This document shows, piece after piece, positions 1 through 13,100 of a stretch of 64,000 nucleotides of DNA (its first letter is position 1; the number at the start of each line of letters is the position of its first letter). Where the stretch lies: positions 16,305,640 to 16,369,639 of the forward strand of contig NC_135781.1 in the NCBI RefSeq assembly GCF_028453695.1, read 5' to 3'. Under the pieces are notes generated by a model that was not told where the DNA came from, did not search any database, and saw only the letters and a program-made list of their open reading frames with translations. Source of the DNA: Augochlora pura. Its lineage: Eukaryota; Arthropoda; Insecta; Hymenoptera; Halictidae. Both the position numbers and the translations under genes were made by a program.

Positions 1-2876
1 TTTAGTAGCTTTCTTATTATACTCGGAATTCTCTGAAACAAACTCACTGGGTACATTGTTTAGTAAAACAAATTAAAACTAGAATATTTCTCCTTTAAAT
101 TCCCCTGCTACGTGCTTTCACCCCAACGGAATTCCAAAGTCTACGTTACGGATTATGTACTTTCTACCTCGAGTCAGGATACAATTATTTCTACTTTAAC
201 TTCTCCCGCTGTACTTCCTTACTACTTATCCATCGCAGCTGCGAAGTTCGTGTAACAAATTGTATATATTTGTCCCGCGTTTTTGTTTCTCGTCCGCGGA
301 GAATTCCTCGCGAAGTTCTGTCCGCGTTGTAAAATATATATTTGCTCTGCACTTAAATGAGTATTGGAACTGCCTGCTTGGAACTCAATTTTCATTTTCT
401 CAGAAAAGTCTTATCACCATTATCTTTATCTCTAGATTTTTTAAGATACTGACCACTGTGTTATCGACTTATCGGACGGAACATCCAATCTTCAAACTTA
501 ATTGCTTTTATTTTTCAACCTGCTAACCAGGAGATTTTTCTATCATAAATAAAGTAGAATCTCGGCTATGTGAACTACTCCGATGATTGTTTAGACGATA
601 GAATAGTTACTTGTTTATAGTGTTGAACAAAATCTTTATTAACTCATACAGCAAATTGTGTTTATATGAAAAAAATATTTCTTAGTTTTTTTTTAATTTA
701 TTGAACGATAGTAGTAAGAAAACTAATATTTTCGTTATTTTTAATTGCTTGTAGCACACTGTTTAAATTTTCATGCGGGGATCAGATAAAAAGTAGAAAC
801 ATGAGTTTTAATTTTCTTTGCCATTCCAACCAATTGTAATTTTTACAAATACTTCCTTACTTATTGTTCACTAAACTAATTAGTGTAACATCTCAAATAA
901 ATTCAAGTTATTAAATCCAACTGGGAAAAAATTATGTAGTTTTAAAAGTTGTCTGAATATTAACGTTGTTCATCGTACAAATGTATCAGAAAATAAAGAA
1001 ATTACTGGTTGAGTAAGGAAGAAAATTAATAATTCTCAAGAAATGGTAGTAATCACGAACGTCAAGTGAATTCACTTTCTCTGGTTGACAGGTTGACAAT
1101 ACCATCATGATAGAAATTTTTTCTTTGAGACGCAGTCCCTAAGTCATTGTTGTTGTACATTACACAGACGTTTGGGTTAATAATCACACTGCCAGTCCAG
1201 AATCAGATTAAACTAGGGAAGACGGTGTCGCGAGGGTTACCGGATTATTCCCAACCCATCGTGTGTAATTGAATTTTAAACTCCCCAGTACATATGCGCC
1301 CATTCATAGCAACCACGAACCCAGCCGCTCTGTAGAACTCGCGGATTTCATACGTGAGAGAATCAATTGAACGTTTCTGCGCCGGAAGTGCTGAATCTAC
1401 CCTGTCTCTTCTAATATCCGTCAACCACGGTCCACATGTGTTCCATCCCCCTTTCCAAGTATTCATTATACAATATTACAATCCATAACTTCGCAAAAAT
1501 TTGCGAGAAACTACGCTGTGCGAAGACTTCGTGTCGTAAAAGAACGTAGGAATTAGTGTGTCAGGAAGTATATTTTTGTCAGTTTGAGAAAATGAAGACA
1601 AATTGTCAATTTAAGAAACACCTCCGTGTATAACTGCGTAGAAGTGCTTCAAAATAAATCGCATTCTTAAGTAAATAAGTACCAAGTAGATAATATAAAA
1701 AAGATTACCACATTATTGAATTTCTTATTACAGCAACACGTCATTGTATTATTCAATGAATTTATTTTTATATTTTAAGAATGCGATAAATGTTCAAACC
1801 TCTTTTTATATTACTCAATTTATTTCATGCCAGCGCACTTTCGTTTGAAATATTTATTTGTTGAATCACCAGAAACAGCTCAAATGTCGAGGCAACTGAT
1901 CATGAGTCATGGACTATCGGGTATGTTCTGCAATAAATAGATTACAGACTTTTATACAACGATAAATTCGTATGATTTACTAGAGTATATCTATGGCAAA
2001 GAGTATTCAATCAAGTAAATTTAATCGTTATAACAATAATAAAATTGAAACTCGTTAAGTATAAATAAAATGTTACTGCTATAAAAATGAAGGTGTTTCT
2101 CGTTTTTTTAAGAAAATGGTCAATCATTTCCAAACATTCACTAAACTTTATGTTTGTACTAAAAATGTACAAAAGCTCTACCACATTTCCTCAGCCTTGT
2201 TACCATTTCTCTGCATATTCTGCCATTTTAAATCTATAAAACAACTACATGTTTTACTATTCGACAAACTACTATATTAAATAGTTGAACCAGAGATAAT
2301 AGATTCAAGTGACCAAATTTGCTTTTATTAAAATTCATCTAAAAGAACGGAACTCCGCAAAGATACATACCAGATGGCATCAAACAAAACGTCACGAGTA
2401 GGTTGTCACAAAGAGGTAAGAAACAGCATCGCAGACCTAACGAGTCCCTTGAAAAATCGACATTAGCATAGCCGGCGAAAAATAGGAAGTCGACACTCGG
2501 TCAACATTGCAACAGCGGCTCGATTATGTAAATGTCACCCCTCCATCGCGATCTTTACCTGGAATGTTGGGAAACGGCGGTGCGGCGCGGACACACGACA
2601 CCATTTTGTTTCTAGTCCGCGGAACAAAGGGCTCCCGCTTTGAAAATCTGTTCCGTGTCCCACGTACTACGGGATCTTAAAAGTTCCCTTCTCTGGATCG
2701 AGTGTCCGTACGTGAGCCGCGGCGGTTTCGCTCGTGTGCAAGCAAATAAAGCGCGATGGTGTGGTACGGCATACGGGGTGAGCCAAGGGACATCGTCCTG
2801 GATTATTGTCCTGGAACGTATCGTCCGTCCTCGGCGCTCCTTGATCACGAGTGGAAAGCACCAGATACCGGAGTGT
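1..2876. other. Intergenic or intronic AT-rich DNA, no gene seen
   Basis: AT-rich sequence without a coding exon that I can support. The few open frames are under 105 codons, lack family resemblance and overlap each other on both strands. A CpG-rich stretch at about 2,460-2,870 is open in several frames at once, which is typical of CpG-rich DNA rather than of coding. A 35-bp piece at 811-845 recurs at about 19,330 and is listed as a repeat. Confidence 0.6.
811..845 (+). repeat. Short dispersed repeat, copy 1 (pair with 19,330-19,361)
   Basis: The core CATTCCAACCAATTGTAAT is identical here and at about 19,340-19,358. Both copies are preceded by a T-rich ATTTTCTTT run and followed by T-rich sequence. 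This is seen directly. A shared transposon remnant is the likely explanation, but full element ends were not found. Confidence 0.45.
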
Positions 2877-3337
2877 CCTGTTCCAGGGAAAATTTTTAAT
2901 TGGCGAGTGCACGGAGGGTAGGTTTCGCTTTGGCCGGACGATAGGATCGTGAAAAGGTAATTTAGCCGCTATGCACACGTTTATTCTAAATAGGCTAATG
3001 CACCGGGATCGCCGAGGTTCTCAGTGGTGCTCTCTTCGCGGACTTCTCTGTGTTTTGATCTTTTTTAAACTGGAAATGGGGATGTGTTTCTAGTTAGTCG
3101 GATTTATTAATATTTTCACCTGGTACACGTGTTGTCCGTGTTTCAGATTCGAAAGCGCGATAAACTGTGCACATTAATTGTTTCTGGTCTAGAGAAAATT
3201 TTTAATCGGCGAATGCATAGTGGGTGCTTTCGTTGCAGCGGCCTGATACCATCTTGAGTTATTAATCTTGCTTTGCCCCTGTGCACGCGTTTATTTTAAA
3301 TAGGCGAATGCACTGGGGCAGTGGAGGTTCTCAGTGG
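2877..3337 (+). repeat. Two-copy tandem duplication, unit about 306-310 bp
   Basis: The segment beginning near 2,877 is repeated from about 3,183. Shared landmarks are GAAAATTTTTAAT at 2,888 and 3,194, ATGCACACG or GTGCACGCG followed by TTTATT, AAATAGGC(T/G)AATGCAC, and GAGGTTCTCAGTGG at 3,014 and 3,324. The offset drifts from 306 to 310, so small indels have accumulated. The middle of the unit is less conserved than its ends. No coding potential is evident. Confidence 0.8.
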
Positions 3338-3360
3338 TTCCGAATTTTTCTGGGGTTTAA

Positions 3361-3486
3361 CCTTCGCTAGACGACTTCATGGTAGCCTAAATAATGGTAG
3401 CCTTCATTGGATAATTATTTATAATTATTCATTAGACTGTTAAAGAGTTATGGTCCAAAATGGACTCAAGTTCTGTCATTCGAAGG
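3361..3486. mobile_element. Short TTAA-flanked MITE, piggyBac-like
   Basis: A 126-bp segment lies between TTAA at 3,357-3,360 and TTAA at 3,487-3,490. The left end begins CCTTCGCTAGACGACTT. The reverse complement of the right end begins CCTTCGAATGACAGAACTT. They share CCTTCG, GAC and ACTT blocks, so the inverted repeats are imperfect. TTAA duplication is the hallmark of piggyBac transposition. The element is too small to encode anything and would have been moved in trans. Chance pairing is possible because the inverted repeats are short. Confidence 0.5.
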
Positions 3487-3769
3487 TTAACGTTCTCGTT
3501 AAAAATAAAATATTAATCTCTCACTGAAATCAATAGAATTTCCGCTGCAATACATCACAGCATAATCATGATCGTATACTATTTCATAAAGTGATTAATT
3601 ATATCATATTCTTCAGATTGAACAATTTGGATTTCGATTCAGCGCTCGTAAATTTCACGTTGAAATTATAATCATAAATTATTCGAAACTGTGGTAGTAG
3701 GTGTATCAAAACCCGGTGCTATTCAAAATGAATTTAATGATGTATCTATCAATTAAATGAGCTAATTAA

Positions 3770-3985
3770 CACTAGATTTACGGAATCCGTCACAATGACG
3801 GATCACTGATTTGTTAACGTACTATTATTCATATTTTAAAGATAAATTTATTGCTTATTTATCGATTATAATTAATATAATTATTTATATTTATTTATTT
3901 ATCGATTACATTAACAATTAGAATAAATCGTTACTTTCATAAACAAATATAAAACGGCTGCTTTTATTATTCCGTAAACCTAGTG
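3770..3985. mobile_element. piggyBac-like MITE, 216 bp
   Basis: The left terminus is CACTAGATTTACGGAAT and the right terminus, reverse complemented, is CACTAGGTTTACGGAAT. They match at 16 of 17 bases. The left flank is TTAA (3,766-3,769) and the right flank is TTGA (3,986-3,989), a TTAA duplication with one later substitution. Next to the left terminus is a small palindrome, CCGTCACAATGACGG. The interior is AT-rich and noncoding. Termini, flanks and size all fit a non-autonomous piggyBac-type element. Confidence 0.8.
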
Positions 3986-3989
3986 TTGA

Positions 3990-6379
3990 TGGAGAATAAT
4001 ATATCAGCAAACAAATTGCTGATTTATAAATTCATGGTTGATAAAATTTTAAAGATAGTTTACAGATCATAATAGAAACATTAAATAGATTGTAAATTTC
4101 ACAAAATGGCATTTACCTACATGCATTGTTAATAGATTATCCTTCGCGTCGATACAAATTGCAGAAACGCAAATACGGAGCTGTATCGTTTGGCAAGAAG
4201 TGAACGGGGCATGATGAAATTAGTTACCTGGAAAGCCTGAATAATAGTAAATACAGCAACCGGAGGACCTCGACGAAAAAATACGTTTACGAGGGCTGCA
4301 AGCAACCCGCGCAACATTATTTTCAAGCAGAGTTCGGAGAGCCTCTGCGGAGAATGCGCTCTGGGAGTATGACTCGTATTTACCAGACGCGGTTTTCCTC
4401 CACCATTGGAGTACACTCCGGGCTAAAAAGATAGCACAAATGTGCTATCATTAGGTTCTCAGGGACGTATTCAAAATTGCTCAAATTTTATTTGATTGCC
4501 GCATTCATTTCGTTGCATACGTTCCAGGTACAACTTCATGTCGAAAACAAACACCTTTTATATTATTTTCCTAAACGCGATTTGAATTATTTAATTTGAT
4601 AAGATGTTAGCACGTTTTTTTTCAAGACATTTGAGATGTAGATCAAACTGGTCTTTTTTGACCATTCTTTTGATATTGAACTTCTATTAAAATAAATTGA
4701 GTTCGATGAATTCTTTTAAGTAATAATTCTAAAAGGAATTGTTACATTATATTAGTCTAAATAATATGAGGATTTATAGATGAGATCATTGTAGTCCTGG
4801 AACAATTTTGTAAGAAATTCTGAACTGTTCGTTTTCGATGAAATAACACAATTTTATTCAAATACTTTTACGATAAAATTGCATTTGAACTATCAGCAAT
4901 GGCACTTATTGAAATTCAATGAATAAACATACATGTGGATGATTTGAAGCGTAGAGTACTTTATAGCGCACAAACTAAAACTACGTTACCTTGCGGGCCA
5001 GGGCTCTAAAACAATCAACGTTGAATAGGTACCAAGGCTATTAGCGTTCATAAAATGAATTCCTGGATGTTGTTTAAGTTACAGGTATTGCCTAATAGCT
5101 TGCAATAAAAACTAGAAAATTTTATGAACAAGAATAATGGTCGCTGTATCCTTTGTTCGGCTAGATCAGCGATATTTAATACAGAGCAGAGGAAAATGGA
5201 TCGGCCGCGATCTATTTCGGATTTCTAGTAATGCGGCAGCGTGTATTTATCGTATCCAGGCACCGAGTGATGGCTCTTGCCGCCTTATCGCCCGGGTGAG
5301 TCCAATTAATTGAGATGAAGCAACGCGCACCTGAATAATTGCCGAGCGGCTGCTCAACGGCCATCGCTCAGTTACCATACCGCAAGCTCGAACATATTTT
5401 CGAATTAACTGTACTTGTATCAGCGCGTAGGAAGTGGAATTAAATTTTAATGCGGATTTGCGAGAGAGTCGGCGATCTGATTATTCGGTTTCTCGGATTC
5501 AGATTCTTTTTTCCAGTGCTTTTTTTTGGCTATTCATTTTGTGTAGGTCTTCCTTCGATTTCAGATAAATTTTAATGGCTCCTCGAGAGATCGTTATGAA
5601 GGAAACGAAACAAAGAATCGCTGGATTTATTGCAATAGTTAATTATTCCGAGAATTTTTCTTCCGGAAATAGTATGAAAGGCATTTTGATTTATTCGAGT
5701 TCACATTCGGCAATAAACCTGTCAGCGTCGGTAAAATGGTCGGTTTCACATTTTTTGTTTAGAAATTATCGAAATTATGGAAGTTATAGAAATTATTTCA
5801 CAGGAAATGATGATTTAGTAAGCTTTTTTATTCGAGCACGTACTGTAATAAAAATTATTATATGCAGTCTCGTTATTAGTTCGTATAGTATCATTGAACA
5901 TATTGTAACAGCTTCAGAATATATGAAATAAGATTTAATTGCTTACATCCTCAATTTGATAAAGATTGTCATCTACTTCAGATTTCTCGTTTCACTTAGT
6001 ATAGCTTTTAACAGGGATTAGTGAACTAAACTTTCGGAAACATACACTGCAATCTGAAATAATTACATTTCCGTAGTACAGCTTCAAAATTAATCGATTT
6101 AGAATTTCCAGAACTTGTGTGCCCGAATTGAATTTCCCGCGTACAGTCAGTGACTAATTTGATCCAGATGTTTCCCAATAGTAAATAAAATTAGAAACTC
6201 TTCAATTGTCAGCCTAATTAGAGTATCCTGGAACGATTTAAAAAAAACTTTTCAAATTTAAACTTGCTGCAAAGCTTTTTCCTTTGTTCCGGCGGAAAAA
6301 TTCTCCAGTAAAGCTAGAAAAAATTGAATAAAATTGAAACTTTTAATTCTATATTAAAATTAATTCGTTGCACGTAACA
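3990..6379. other. Gene-free DNA
   Basis: No supported gene. Open frames at 4,129-4,416 (-) and 5,575-5,931 (+) have no recognisable domain, and neither is flanked by convincing splice sites. A modest CpG-richer patch lies at about 5,150-5,400. The rest is AT-rich. Confidence 0.6.
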
Positions 6380-7112
6380 TTAGAAATTGTGACGACAATT
6401 AAAACATTATCAACAGTAGATTTATGTCACGTTAGAAATCCTTGTCGTAATTAAAACAGCATCTACAGCAGATTTATATCGCGTTGGAAATCCTTGCTTC
6501 AATTAAAAAATCATCTACTACAGGAGACCCTCCAGAAAATTATATAAAATTAAAACCTTCTAATTTCAGAGTCGTCAGTACCAGATTCGAATTACCTCAT
6601 ATAGGAAATTTCTTCTTAAAATTAAAAAATCATATATAACAAATCCTCTAGAAAATTGTACAAAATTTATATTTTTCTATTCGAGATATATTATAGCAAT
6701 GCTCCAGAAAATTATACAAAATTAAAACTTAATTCGGGAGTCGTTAGAATTTTTTGACATTCTATTAGAAATTTTGTACAAAAATTGTACGAACTTGAAA
6801 TGTTTTCATTCGGTAGATATTATTAGCTTTGACTGAGATGCTCTAGAAATTTATATGAAATTAAAACTTAATTCGAGAATCCTTAGAATTTTTTAAGATT
6901 TGATTGGAAATTCTTGCTTCAATAAAAGAGTCATTTGAAGCAAGTAGAGAATTATGTAAAACTAAAAGCTTTTATTACAAGAACTAATGGAAGCAGTTGA
7001 GATTCAATTTACGTGATGTTTGAAATGCTTGATTGAATTAAAAAATCACCTATATGGAATCCTCTAGAGCAGAAGCTTCTAATTCGATTTGAGAATCGTC
7101 AGGATCGCTAGT
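6380..7112 (+). repeat. Degenerate tandem or interspersed repeat field
   Basis: A family of related segments recurs about every 120-140 bp. Typical blocks are GAAATCCTTGCTTCAATTAA, AATTAAAAAATCATCTA, CTCCAGAAAATTATA(T/C)AAAATTAAAAC and TTCGGGAGTCGTTAGAAT. Clear occurrences begin near 6,499, 6,622, 6,700, 6,837, 6,905 and 7,028. The first part (6,380-6,500) has three shorter 55-60 bp units with GTAGATTTATGTCACGTTAG. Copies are diverged, so this is an old satellite-like array. Confidence 0.65.
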
Positions 7113-10100
7113 GATTCGGTTTACCGTTCTCAAATAAAGATCGTTCGGACAACATTGCGGACAGGTACACGAGGGTCGGAGTGAAGCTTCCTTGGAATGT
7201 TTAACCCAGAACCCGGTGCACATAACCCAGTCCGTTGATCCAGGAATTGGGTAACAGAGCGTCCTCGGTTGGAAACGCTCGGGACGCCCGCGGAATTCGC
7301 ACCTTACTGCACTTCGGTCTTGAAACTTGTTCTCCTAGAGCGATGAACTTTGCGGTAACGCAGCAGACGAGTCAGCGGTACTCCGTACCTGACTCTATTA
7401 CCTCACCGCCTCTAATTCGATACAATCCTCGTAATTGCGGTTCTGATACCGAGAGCCGATGCGCTTAACATCCTCGTTAGGCAACGGAACCGTCTCGGTC
7501 GGGTCCGCGGTTCGCGTCGAATTCAAATTTCGCGGGATTAAGAATGCCGATGTTTTACTGTCGGCAGATCCCGGGCAGCGATACCGAGCATCGGGGATGA
7601 AGGAAATAGTTGGGCATAGTGGATTCTTGGCGCATGAGTAACCTACTCGATACCATCAGCCTTGAAAGTATTACATGCGTTATGGAGAAATAAGAGATTT
7701 TAGAATGCAGTCGCGTAACAGGTTTGCGGTAAAGATGGAAAGTTGAAGTAGAGGGAAGTCGAGTCGAAACCCCGATCCGGTTCAGATATCCAAGCTAATT
7801 ATTCCGGTGAAAAGAATTGTTTTATCGCGACACTTGTACTATTCATTTGAAACAGCTTAGCAAAAATGTGTTTTCTAAAGTTGTCCGACCAGATACTTCA
7901 ATGTTCCAAGGAAAGTATTATACGATTCAATATTTTCTTTTCCTGGAAGCCATCCATATTTCAGAGGGAAAGGTTCGCCCATCGGGTCGGGTCAATTAAA
8001 CTTCGAAAACGGTTAAGTATTCACCAAGGATCCTGGAATATTGAATATAGAATGATCTTCTCTTGATAATTGGAAGAGAACTGGGTTCCCCGGGTTATGA
8101 ATAGTTTGATCGCTGCGCATTTAAATAATCCATGAACCAAAAGTATCTTTATCTTTCCAGTCCCTTTAGTTTCTCGTCAAATAATCAATATCTGCAAAGT
8201 AATATTTAATGCGGAACTTCAGTCAACTTTCTGAACATATTTCGAATTTTACAATTTCCCTGTTTCAAGTCTCTTATTTATATTTAGCCGATTTTCAATG
8301 GCAATCGCAGTTATATGAACAATATGCTACTATAAATTAACTGTTTGATACTTTATTTGCGGAAACGGCTTTCTCATTTTAGCTTGTTAACTTGCTATCG
8401 AGAACAAATACTTTTATCTCAGTTTTCCAATATCGGCAGGTATTCTAACTTTGGTATTCGTGCGCAGCGTTTATCGACAGAATTTTCTGCAACGATCTCC
8501 GGCCCCGTAGACTTCATTAACCGTTGTTCCGGGCGGAAAGGCGTGATCATCTCCTGACCGGGCATCGAATTCAAGGAATCATCGTAGCCAGAAACAAAGT
8601 AAAGCGAGAGCAGTGTTTTACGACACCGGTAGAAGAACAGCGCCCGATTCCTTTGTTACTTTCAGCGAGGAATTCCCGTAAGAACGCCAGGAAGTGCCGG
8701 TTAAGCGTTCCCGCAGTATGGAGTCTTTGCCAAGCGATGCTTGCATTACGTTTATTGCCGCTCGGAGGCCGAGTTCCCGGTATTTCATCGTTTCTAAGCG
8801 CATTTGCAACCATCTCGGTTCCTTTAGGCTGTGCCACGGGCTGCACAATCTGCCCTAATAATTCTTGCCGCCTGCAATTCAGCACCCTGAGTCTCGAGCG
8901 GGAAGAATCACACTCGAATAGGCTGCGGGCTGTGCAGCGATGATTCTTGCCGATGCAACCGTAAGCGGTCTTGATGCGAACGGCGCGAATTATTCGTACA
9001 GGACACATATTGCTCGTGTATTTCTTGTAGCTTTTCATGCGGTACTTTATACGACCAATCGTCATTAGAACCGGGCATCGTAACTGACTGTAGATCCTTC
9101 TGCGAAATAAGAATTTTCTACATTAATTCTGCGAGTAGATGCCAGATAGTAATGTGTTTCTTTGTATCATAAATACGAACATCGTGTATTAACATTCCTG
9201 AATTCTTCTATATCTTTACAGTCTCGTGTTTTGCCTATTAACGCTTGTTATATATGCATGATATCTGGAAACAATATTTTGAGAAACTATTATGAATTAT
9301 AAATGACAAGAACGCGTTAGTGCAAGCAAATCATTTTTCTAAATAATATATAAAATATAATTCATTTAGTAAAAATGTAAAATGACCACCTAATTGTCAT
9401 TCATGTACAGTCACATAGAATTGCATAATAGAACAGCATTGTGAATTTATATATCACACGTTTGCTTGATTTATGAAAATTAGTCTCACTACAATGTACT
9501 TCAACTTGAAATATTTAAAATAAAATAATTGGTTAATCTTTACACATTGAGTCCAATATCTAAAATCAATCTCCGAATTTGATCTACGTTGAAACAATAT
9601 CTGTGTCCAGTTCCAACGAACTTTGCCATTTGCAGCTACCTGTTATTCCACCCTCGGCATGCCTTTCGAAACTTGTTTCCTCGATAAATAAATTTATCTT
9701 GTTACTTCTCATTATCGCGTAACATAACTGCGTGAGAAGTGGACGCAGCGTACAATTTTTCTGTTGGCACGGTCTTCATTCACTGGCAACAGTTGGTTTT
9801 CAATCGGCGGAGCTTTTCTCTCGGCGCGGTGGTAGAATTATCTTTATAGTCGCTGATGACACGTGGCCGCGCGGCTGCAGCCTGTTCCACGAAAAACCAT
9901 TATTCACCGTTAGCAATCATCGCATTGTGCCTGGGCAAATGACAGAAAATTACCCTCGAAAGGAAGTTTTCTTCGTTCGAGAGTCGGAACGCGACGCAAC
10001 GGGATAACGTTGCTGGATCATCGACTGTCGTGAGTTTTCTGTCACTGTTTACATCACGCCGTGATTGAGGCACGTGGATTATGCGAGATTACGTCGTGCC

Positions 10101-13100
10101 GGCGAAATTGCAATTATTTTTCATTGAGACGGAAACCGGTGTCCCCGCTCACGTTCTTCAGCATTTCGTTTTCGTTTTGGAGAGACGGTCAGTTTCTTCT
10201 TCCCGCGTGCTCGTCAAGTTAATGTCTCTGGAATCGTTAGTTCTGATCTAGATATGATTGCCAGTTTATTAACATTGCAGACTCATACATTGACGTAAAC
10301 ACGAGATAACGTGAAAGCAATTTATTTACTGGAAAGGAAATTGAGACGTTAATATTTATGACATTGATTGCTCTTTCAATCTGCAGTTTGTTGTAACGCA
10401 AAAATTAATTTTTACATATGAACAAACTACTTCGTCATTGACATATGAGTGACAGCACGGTCAATTTATTAAATGTGTTTTAGATAAGAATCGAATAAAT
10501 AGATAGAATTTACGACGTGCCATTATGTAGTGGCTTTCGCCAATTTTCATGCTTTACTTAATTGTATTATTAATTGTTAAAGTAAACGATTAAAGTGACA
10601 GGGTATATATACAATACACTAACAAAATATACATATATAGCTATACTAAGAAAAGTACATATCAAGAAAAATGGTAATTTAGTTATGAACAAATTCATTC
10701 GCGCAAAATTTAGCCGTATCTAAGAGGTTAAGAATCATTTCTAGTTTACTTCTCTAAAAAAAGTCTGAATTTTCATAAAACTTCTCAGTGTAATTCCAAT
10801 TCGATCTATTGTCTGTTACATTCCGCATTTTATTCACCATGGGAATTCTTTCGAAACGATTCGTTTATATTTTATTGCATAGGGTAGGATTTTAATGTCG
10901 GTAGACATTTTCTAAATTTTTGAAGAAGGTAGAACGGTCTGTAGAACCCGATTCACACACTTTTTCCTTTATTTCTGAAAGATGGGTCTTATGTAGGTGA
11001 CCCAAAACAGGACCACAGCTAATTTAAGATCTACGGGTCCGCATTCTTTCGTGATTCCTACACGTTCGTCCGAAGAAATATCTGGAGGGACTCGATCGGT
11101 TCTCCTCGTCCTTTTATAGCGATCATTATACCGCGTCCAGAGAAGTATAGGGTTTATCGGCTATCATGACTTGCCATATTATGCTGCTCGGCCCAAGACT
11201 TTCCACCTGCGAGACCACAACTCTCCCTGCACCAATCAATGTTCCGTTCTCCGTCGATCTATAGGCCTGTACAACGAGTTTCAAAATGATCGCGCGTTTC
11301 CTCGACTTTGGATCTATTCAACGTGGCTGTCCAATTTTTCATCGAATGGTCAATTAATGTGTTTACAAATTGACAGGAACGAGATCTTATTTGAAGCTGG
11401 CATTGAACGTGTTCAAATAGCAGAAAATGCTGTTCTACGAAGAGAGTTACTCTGCAAACAAATATTAATAATTTATATTAAATTAAATAAAAAGAATTAG
11501 TTATTTATACTTTATTCTATAATATCTTGTATTCTGACATATAAAAACGAATAAAATTTATATTATATTCTTTAGCATCCAATATTCTTGCTATTATATT
11601 TATACACAAATAAATCAGATTAATTATTTATATATCAATCCAGCATTCTTACTTTTACTATTTCTAACTATTTATACTATTTTCAATTGTTCCGACAATC
11701 ATTGAACTCGACGAATTCTTACCAAAAAGTTAATATTACTCGCCAGAAATAAATTTCGTAAAAGGAACCAATAATTGAATAAATAAGTAATTAAAATGTC
11801 GGAGATTACATCTTCCATCTGAAAAAATCATTCAACTATGGAACATAAATGGAAAAGTAGCGCGATGTACTTCAACGAAGACACCTCAGGCCGCTTCAAT
11901 TATTTTTCTGGATTATCGCTTTTATTGGCTGCAATCGGTACAGCCAGTAATTGTTTTATCACGGTTGATTAAAAAACCGGCGCAGCCAGCGAAGCGGCAA
12001 TTTCTCAAGGAAACGTCAGAGTCCGGAACGATCATGGGAGAAGAGCTATCGATTAATAAACGATACTTCGACGTTGCTGGAAAAATGCTTAGACCACACT
12101 GCTGCCGTAAGTCGTGGTTTCATCCTAACAAGAAGTTCACGCTATAGTATTTAATCCCCGTTAATAGTATCGAGAGAAACCATCGATCCGGTTGCATAAT
12201 AGACACTTAATATTGAGTATATCTCTCGGATGCATCGATGAACGCTTCATTCCGCATAATTTATATACAAGCACAGTGTATTATTATTAATACCAAGTGT
12301 AGTATTATTAATGATGACGCTTAGACGATCACTAAATCATATATTAATCATTGAGAGCCTCGTAATCGTTTCTTCAAGAGCAAAAGCAATTTGTCGCGAA
12401 TATAAACACGTCATTCTAACGCTTTATGCACCGACAGTATTTTAAATTGTCTTCTAAAGTCGAAGTTCAGCAATTGGCAATTCTCGTTAACAAGTTTTTC
12501 TTTAGACTAGTGTAAAGTTTACACTGTAAACAGTTAACAAAAAAAATGGATCGAAAATTATCTACAAAAGAAAGTTTTAGTCAACAATTTTTCTAACTAG
12601 CGATTCAAAGGCTCTTTATTTATGAAATATAAAGGTCAGCTGGTGCAAATTACAATATAAAGAAACGGATGCCAAAAACTTTCTGAATAATACGTGGACT
12701 TGTAGTGGTGACTTTTAAAGGTTAATAACAGTACCGAACAGATGAATGGCGATCGATCATTCATGTTCTATCAGCCGAACAATATTGTTAACGCGAAAAT
12801 CCATCACGCCGGCCGGATGTTTCGCCGAGCGCCCGCGTCATTTCTGCATTCTCATCCTGCTGGCAATTATTTTTGATTTGTTACGAAACAAAGGTAGGTT
12901 AAACAAGCCGGAGTCCTAGCCGCGAAACGAATCCAGGTTACACCGTGAAATCGATACCGGATCGATGGTACGCTTCCATTCAACGACACGCCGAGCACCG
13001 AGCGCCAGCATTTTTCACGGACTCGAATGATCCACGGATCATGCATCGTAATTCCGCGTTTCGTCGCGGCGTGCTCGTAACGCGGATCACCGTGACATCG

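Noticed and set aside
4129..4416. 95-codon minus-strand frame with a hydrophobic stretch
   Set aside because: A hydrophobic run alone is weak. No recognisable family, no splice or promoter context.
5575..5931. 118-codon plus-strand frame
   Set aside because: Low-complexity Ile/Ser/Tyr-rich peptide in AT-rich DNA, no domain, no support.
8524..9065. 139-codon plus and 164-codon minus frames
   Set aside because: They overlap each other in a CpG-rich island and show no family resemblance or splice context.
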